Source of the DNA: Okapia johnstoni | Lineage: Eukaryota > Chordata > Mammalia > Artiodactyla > Giraffidae | Assembly (NCBI GenBank): GCA_024291935.2 | Contig: CM044309.1 | Coordinates: forward strand, 35,240,001 to 35,304,000 | DNA length: 64,000 nt | Direction of reading: 5' to 3' | Shown: positions 59,956-64,000 of the stretch, in pieces | Position numbering within the stretch: position 1 is the stretch's first letter | Layout of the letters: each line of letters opens with the position of its first letter | Made by a program: the position numbers and the translations under genes | Notes under the pieces: generated by a model | The model's input: the letters and a program-made list of their open reading frames with translations, nothing else | What the model was told of the DNA's origin: nothing | The model's database searches: none

Positions 59956-60750
59956 AACTTTACAAACTCACAAACACAACATAAGAGAACAGGTTGCATC
60001 TTGTGTCTTCAACCCAAGCAAAGACTTCAAAAAAAGTCCCTGTTATCCTTTGTTCATTAAGACACAAAGTGAAGGCAAAAAGGCAGGTTTCTAAGTTGTT
60101 TTCTTTAGAATTTTCTTTCTTTGGTTTTCATCAAGATCTTTAGGAAATTATTAATTTTACTAAACTTAATTATTCACGAAATAAACATAGAAACCTGCAG
60201 AAGAGTATTTCATGGAGACCTGTAATTTACAGTATCCACTGCATACATCACCATGAGCTTGTCTGTTCTAGCGCTGGCATACACAGAAGTGTGCACGTGT
60301 TTGTGTTGTGCACATGTGTGTCTCTTTGTGATGAAGTTGTGGGAAGAGAATGAATCTGTTGGCTGCTATCCAGTGATTTAGAAAGATACTACTAGAGTTA
60401 AGAAAAAGGCTACATAAAGTGAAGCATTAAAGTTATGAGATTGTGTTTCCATAATAATACTAGCAGTTTCCTTAGTAACCAAGGGGCAGTCTCCTCAAAT
60501 TATAGTCACACCTGTTAGACCATCTGCCTATAAATCTCATACTATCATCAATGGAAAACAAATGGCACTGTCTCTCCTTTCCTTTACCCATTGGCCATTC
60601 TCATATAAACTATTTCTCTCTTCAAGGTCATGCTCTTTCCAATCTGTTTAAAAGTATTAGGATGCAGGCGGAGTGACACAAAATGAGCCATGCCTTCATA
60701 CTTGTAGCAGTGATGGCTCTGTAAGGAGCACTGGGTTGGTAGGATGCTAT
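59956..60750. other. Unique spacer
   Basis: TG-rich at 60285-60330. No gene recognised. Confidence 0.5.
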
Positions 60751-60754
60751 AAAT

Positions 60755-61105
60755 TGAATTCCCTTAGAAGCAGAACCTGAGGCAAGAATTTGAATGCAAA
60801 TTGTTCATCTGGGAGGTTCTTCCAGAAAACTCAGAAGTGGAGTGGGATTTGAGAGCAGAGATATGGAAAGAAATCAATAGAGGTACATTACTGAACAGAT
60901 TTCTCCTGCAGGAAACTGCTCTCAGTCCTCCATGGGAGTTCTCTAAAACTCTATAGAACATGTCTCAGAGTTATTCCAAGACTGGATGAGAAACTTGAAG
61001 TACTTATCTTCCAGTCCCCCTCTGTCCTTAATTGAGAGCTACACCCAGATGTATTAACTCCTGTGCACTTCTGACCTGTCCTAGAGTGGCTAATTGCAGA
61101 TGTTA
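60755..61105. repeat. Ancient dispersed mammalian repeat, family unknown
   Basis: cttagaagcagaacctgagg, tcatctgggaggttcttcca, tgtctcagagttattccaag look like a common old repeat, but I cannot name it. Confidence 0.4.
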
Positions 61106-61399
61106 GATGATTATATCAGTATATACTGGAATGATGAGGCTGGGAAATATGAGTCGAGCACTGATACCATCTGATACAGTCGGGACAGGAGATATTAGTT
61201 ACTGGCTTATAAGTATAAATGGATAACCTTAAATTCTTGGGTTAATGGTTTTACCTGGAGGTATTTAAATGTGATGTGTCAGTAAAAATTTCCTCTATCA
61301 AATGAAGTTTAGGATCCTAAGTCCTTAATTTTCTGAAAAACTATATCTTTCAACATATTTTTAAAAGGTAAAATGATTAAGATTTCAAGCTGACAATTC

Positions 61400-61840
61400 A
61401 TGCATTCTTTCATTCACTCATTCAACAAACATTTATTGAACAGCTAGAGTATATCATGGGTTAAGCTAACACTAGTGTTACTGTTACTAAAATCATTATC
61501 TTGACATCTAGAATTAAATGTAATGTGACATCCAAATAAAATTCATAATTACAGTAAAAATTATTACAGAATGCTATAGGAAGACACAGTAAGATTTTAA
61601 TTCATGCTGTGGACAGTATATGGGACATATCAGCAGGGCTTCTTATAGAAGTTAATGAAATGGATATGTAACAGGAAGGAGGGGTGCATTTTTAAGGAAA
61701 AGAGAAGATAAATTCAAGAAATGGTTGAAGAAAATGGTTAAGAATCAGAGCAGAAAGGAGATCCATTTATAATCAGTATAAGAAATGCTCATTGGAGTAT
61801 AAGAAATGAAGACAGTGGAGAGAGTGTCAGAAACAAGATC
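61400..61840 (-). mobile_element. L2 LINE 3' part, reverse
   Basis: Opens with the reverse L2 3' end (cattcactcattcaacaaac, atttattgaacagctagag) and continues with degraded L2 (atgctataggaagacacag). Confidence 0.65.
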
Positions 61841-61869
61841 ATGAATGGTCCATGTATGGATAGTAAGTG

Positions 61870-62445
61870 CTACAGTCGAATCTCTGTGTGCCCCTCCAAA
61901 TTCATATGTTGAAATCTTAATTTCCCATTGTAGGTGGGGTCTTTGAGAAAGATTAGATCATGAGGGCACAGCCCACAGGAATGGTATTAGTGCTCCTACA
62001 AACAAAAAGACTCCATAGAGCCCCCTAGCCTCTTCTGCCATGTGAAAGTACAATGAGAGGTCTGACTCAGAAGAAGGCCCTCATCTGACATGCCATGCAT
62101 GAGTGCGAAGTCACTTCAGTCATGTCCGACTCTTTGTGACCCTATGGACTGCAGCCCACTAGGCTCCTCTGTCCATGGGATTCTCCAGGCAAGAATACTA
62201 GAGTGGGTTGCTATGCCCTCCTCCAGGGGATCTTCCCAACCCAGAGATCTATGCCATGTCTCCTACTGTTCCTGCATTGCAGGCAATTTTTTTTTACCAC
62301 TGAGCCACCAGGGAAGCCTCATCTGACCATACTGGCACCCTGTTCTTGCACGTCCGGTCTTCAGAACTTTGAGAAATAAGTGTCTGTTGTTCATGAGTCA
62401 CTCAACCTGTAGTGTATTCTTATAGCAGCCCAATGGACAAAAAAA
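61870..62445 (+). mobile_element. MaLR (MLT1/MST-type) LTR split by Bov-tA
   Basis: cgaatctctgtgtgcccctc, aaattcatatgttgaaatct, taggtggggtctttgagaaa, gattagatcatgagggcac; after the SINE tcttgcacgtccggtcttca, gagaaataagtgtctgttgt. Confidence 0.88.
62090..62316 (-). mobile_element. Bov-tA SINE in MaLR LTR
   Basis: Full length. Target duplication cctcatctgac at 62079-62089 and 62317-62327. Confidence 0.95.
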
Positions 62446-62449
62446 GAGT

Positions 62450-62645
62450 TAGGATGTGAGATTTCTACTCCAAGGATATGGAAATCCATTGAAAGATTTT
62501 AATTGAAAACTTAGAAGAGAAGAGAGAAAAGTTCCGCAATACAATCAGGTATTTTCATAAGATAAATTTGCTTATTTTAGTTTTAGAAAGATCATTCTGG
62601 AACTACCGGGTTGGATTTCTGGAGAAGGGTGATATTAATCCTGGC
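62450..62645 (-). mobile_element. L2 fragment, reverse
   Basis: gatttctactccaaggatat, gaaatccattgaaagatttt, agaaagatcattctggaact in antisense L2 order. Confidence 0.5.
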
Positions 62646-62934
62646 TATAGAAAGATGAGTACACTTTCACTGTTGGTGGGAATGTAAACTGATACAACCA
62701 CTATGGAAAACAGTATGGAGGTTCCTTAAAAAAACTAAAAATAAAACTACCATATGACCCAGAAAACTGGGCATAAACCCTGAGAAAACCACAATTCTAA
62801 AAGATACATATACCCCAGTGTTCATTGCGGCACTATTTACAATAGCTAGGATATGGAAGCAAGCTAAATATCCATCAAAAGAGGAATGGATAAAGAAGAT
62901 GTATGTACAAACACATATACATACACACAATGGG

Positions 62935-62970
62935 ATAGTGTGTGTGCATGCTAAGTTGCACACACACTAT
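62935..62970. repeat. Perfect 14-bp inverted repeat at a BovB 5' junction
   Basis: Arms atagtgtgtgtgca (62935-62948) and tgcacacacactat (62957-62970) around tgctaagt. Confidence 0.95.
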
Positions 62971-63407
62971 TTTCCAGTAGTCAGGTAATGATGTGAGAGT
63001 TGGACTATAGAGAAAGTTGAGTGCCAAAGAATTAATGCTTTTGAACTGTGGTGTTGGAGAAGACTCTTGAGATTTCCTTGGACTGAAAGGAGATCAAACC
63101 AGTCAATCCTAAAGGAAATCAGTCAGTCCTGAATATTCGTTGGAAGGACTGATGCTGAAGCTGAAACTCTCATATTCTGGCCACCTGATGTGAAGAACTG
63201 ACTCACTGGAAAAGACCCTGATGCTGGGAAAGATTGAAGGCAGGAGGAGAAGGGGACGACAGAGGATGGGATGGTTGGATGGCATCACTGACTCGATGAC
63301 ATGAGTTTGAGCAAGCTCTAGGAGTTGGTGATGGACAGGGAAGCCTGGCATCTTCAGTCTACAGGGTCACAAAGAGTCAGACACAACTGAGTGACTGAAT
63401 TGAACTG
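62959..63407 (+). mobile_element. BovB 3' fragment inside Bov-tA
   Basis: C-terminal ORF remnant and tail ending gactgaattgaactg. Target duplication atgctaagttg at 62948-62958 and 63408-63418. The first 12 bases (62959-62970) are an inverted copy of the upstream flank; BovB proper starts about 62971. Confidence 0.9.
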
Positions 63408-63860
63408 ATGCTAAGTTGTTTCATTCATATCCGACTTCTTGTGACCCTATGGATGTAGCTCTCCAGGCTCCTCTCTCCATGGGATTCTCTAAGCAAGAAT
63501 ACTGGAGTGGGTTGCCATGCTCTCCTCCAGGCGATCTTCCTGACCCAGGGATCAAAATCCATGTCTCTAATGTCTCTTGCACTGGCAGGCAAGTTCTTTG
63601 CCACTAGCGCCACCTGGGGACCCCCAATGGACTATTACTCAGCCATAAAAAGGAATGAAATTGGGTCATTTGCAGAGATGTGGATGGACCTAGAGACTGT
63701 CATACAGAGTAAAGTAAGTCAGAAAAAGAAAAACAAATATCATATATTAATGCATATATATGGAATCTAGAAAAATGGTATAGATGATGCATTTGCAAGG
63801 CAGAAATACAGACATAGACATAGAGGAAAAGTTATGGATACCAAGCGGGAGAGGGAGGGT

Positions 63861-64000
63861 GACTGGGAGGGCAGGAGTGGGGTGACGTGGAAGATCATAG
63901 CCTCACTTGGCCCAACCAAAATCACAGAACGTAGGGAATGGGTGCAATATTTCCATTGGCATTTGGCTTGAATAGTGTGAAAAGTGAAAGTGTTGGTCAC
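63861..64000. other. Window end; start of another Bov-tA tail
   Basis: 63978-64000 (aaaagtgaaagtgttggtca) looks like the 3' tail side of a minus-strand Bov-tA cut by the window edge. The rest is unclassified. Confidence 0.5.

Larger units (their letters stand above)
62934..63624 (-). mobile_element. Bov-tA SINE, split by BovB
   Basis: 3' tail piece 62934-62958 (gtgtgtgtgcatgctaagtt) and body 63408-63624 in reverse. A BovB sits between them. Confidence 0.85.
62650..63860 (+). mobile_element. L1 3' end hosting a SINE that hosts a BovB
   Basis: L1 at 62650-62933 (ctgttggtgggaatgtaaac, gttcattgcggcactattta) resumes at 63625 (actattactcagccataaaa) and runs to about 63860. The repeat caatgg at 62928-62933 and 63625-63630 marks the SINE insertion. 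Confidence 0.9.

Noticed and set aside
59631..59984. 117-codon frame
   Set aside because: AT-rich, ends through a Bov-tA scrap, no homology recognised.
30419..64000. Non-coding 5' exons or promoter of PKIA
   Set aside because: No CpG island, no TATA-plus-donor arrangement I would trust; splice-like motifs alone are too common.

Overview
The window is bovid (ruminant) nuclear DNA, very probably cattle or a close relative. The evidence is the repeat content: many Bov-tA and Bov-A2 tRNA-derived SINEs, BovB (RTE-type) LINE fragments with the ruminant 3' tail, and ruminant L1, all on top of older mammalian MIR, L2, L1M, MaLR and hAT fossils. It is AT-rich and shows no CpG island. There is no prokaryotic-style coding, and almost every long open frame is translated repeat.

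The one real gene I can support is PKIA, the cAMP-dependent protein kinase inhibitor alpha, on the minus strand. Its whole 76-residue protein is encoded by two exons here: coding exon 1 at 29745-29922 (start codon at 29895) and coding exon 2 at 23371-23450, separated by a 6.3 kb intron. The 3' UTR runs downward from 23370, with a first canonical poly(A) signal at 22020-22025. No promoter or non-coding 5' exon is recognisable, so 30-64 kb is most likely 5' intron and/or upstream flank, and 0-20 kb is downstream intergenic DNA.

Layout: 0-5.9 kb is L1 and old L1M with nested SINE and BovB copies. 5.9-16 kb is unique DNA with scattered Bov-tA, a BovB with a foldback junction, and a CTCF-like motif at 7.66 kb. 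16.3-19 kb is an L2 block interrupted by BovB. 19-23.6 kb has no young repeats and leads into the PKIA 3' UTR. The PKIA intron carries a CHR-2-type SINE, two Bov-tA, a long dead BovB and a second, twin-primed BovB beside it. 30-45 kb is mostly unique DNA with MIR, L2, two hAT families, Bov-A2 and BovB. 45-57 kb has L1, L2, a local tandem duplication and a heavily nested L1M. 57.6-59.1 kb has two related retroviral-type LTRs. The last 1.4 kb is a three-deep nest (L1 > Bov-tA > BovB).

The most interesting non-standard signal is at the 5' ends of BovB insertions. Two of them (9.17 kb, 62.96 kb) start with an inverted copy of the DNA just upstream of the target, as if the 3' end of the cut target strand had snapped back on itself. 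A third (6.28 kb) carries an inverted copy of nearby flank, and a fourth (26.29 kb) has a clear twin-priming inversion. These could share one mechanism of 5'-end resolution. That is inference from one sequence and needs empty-site orthologues to test.
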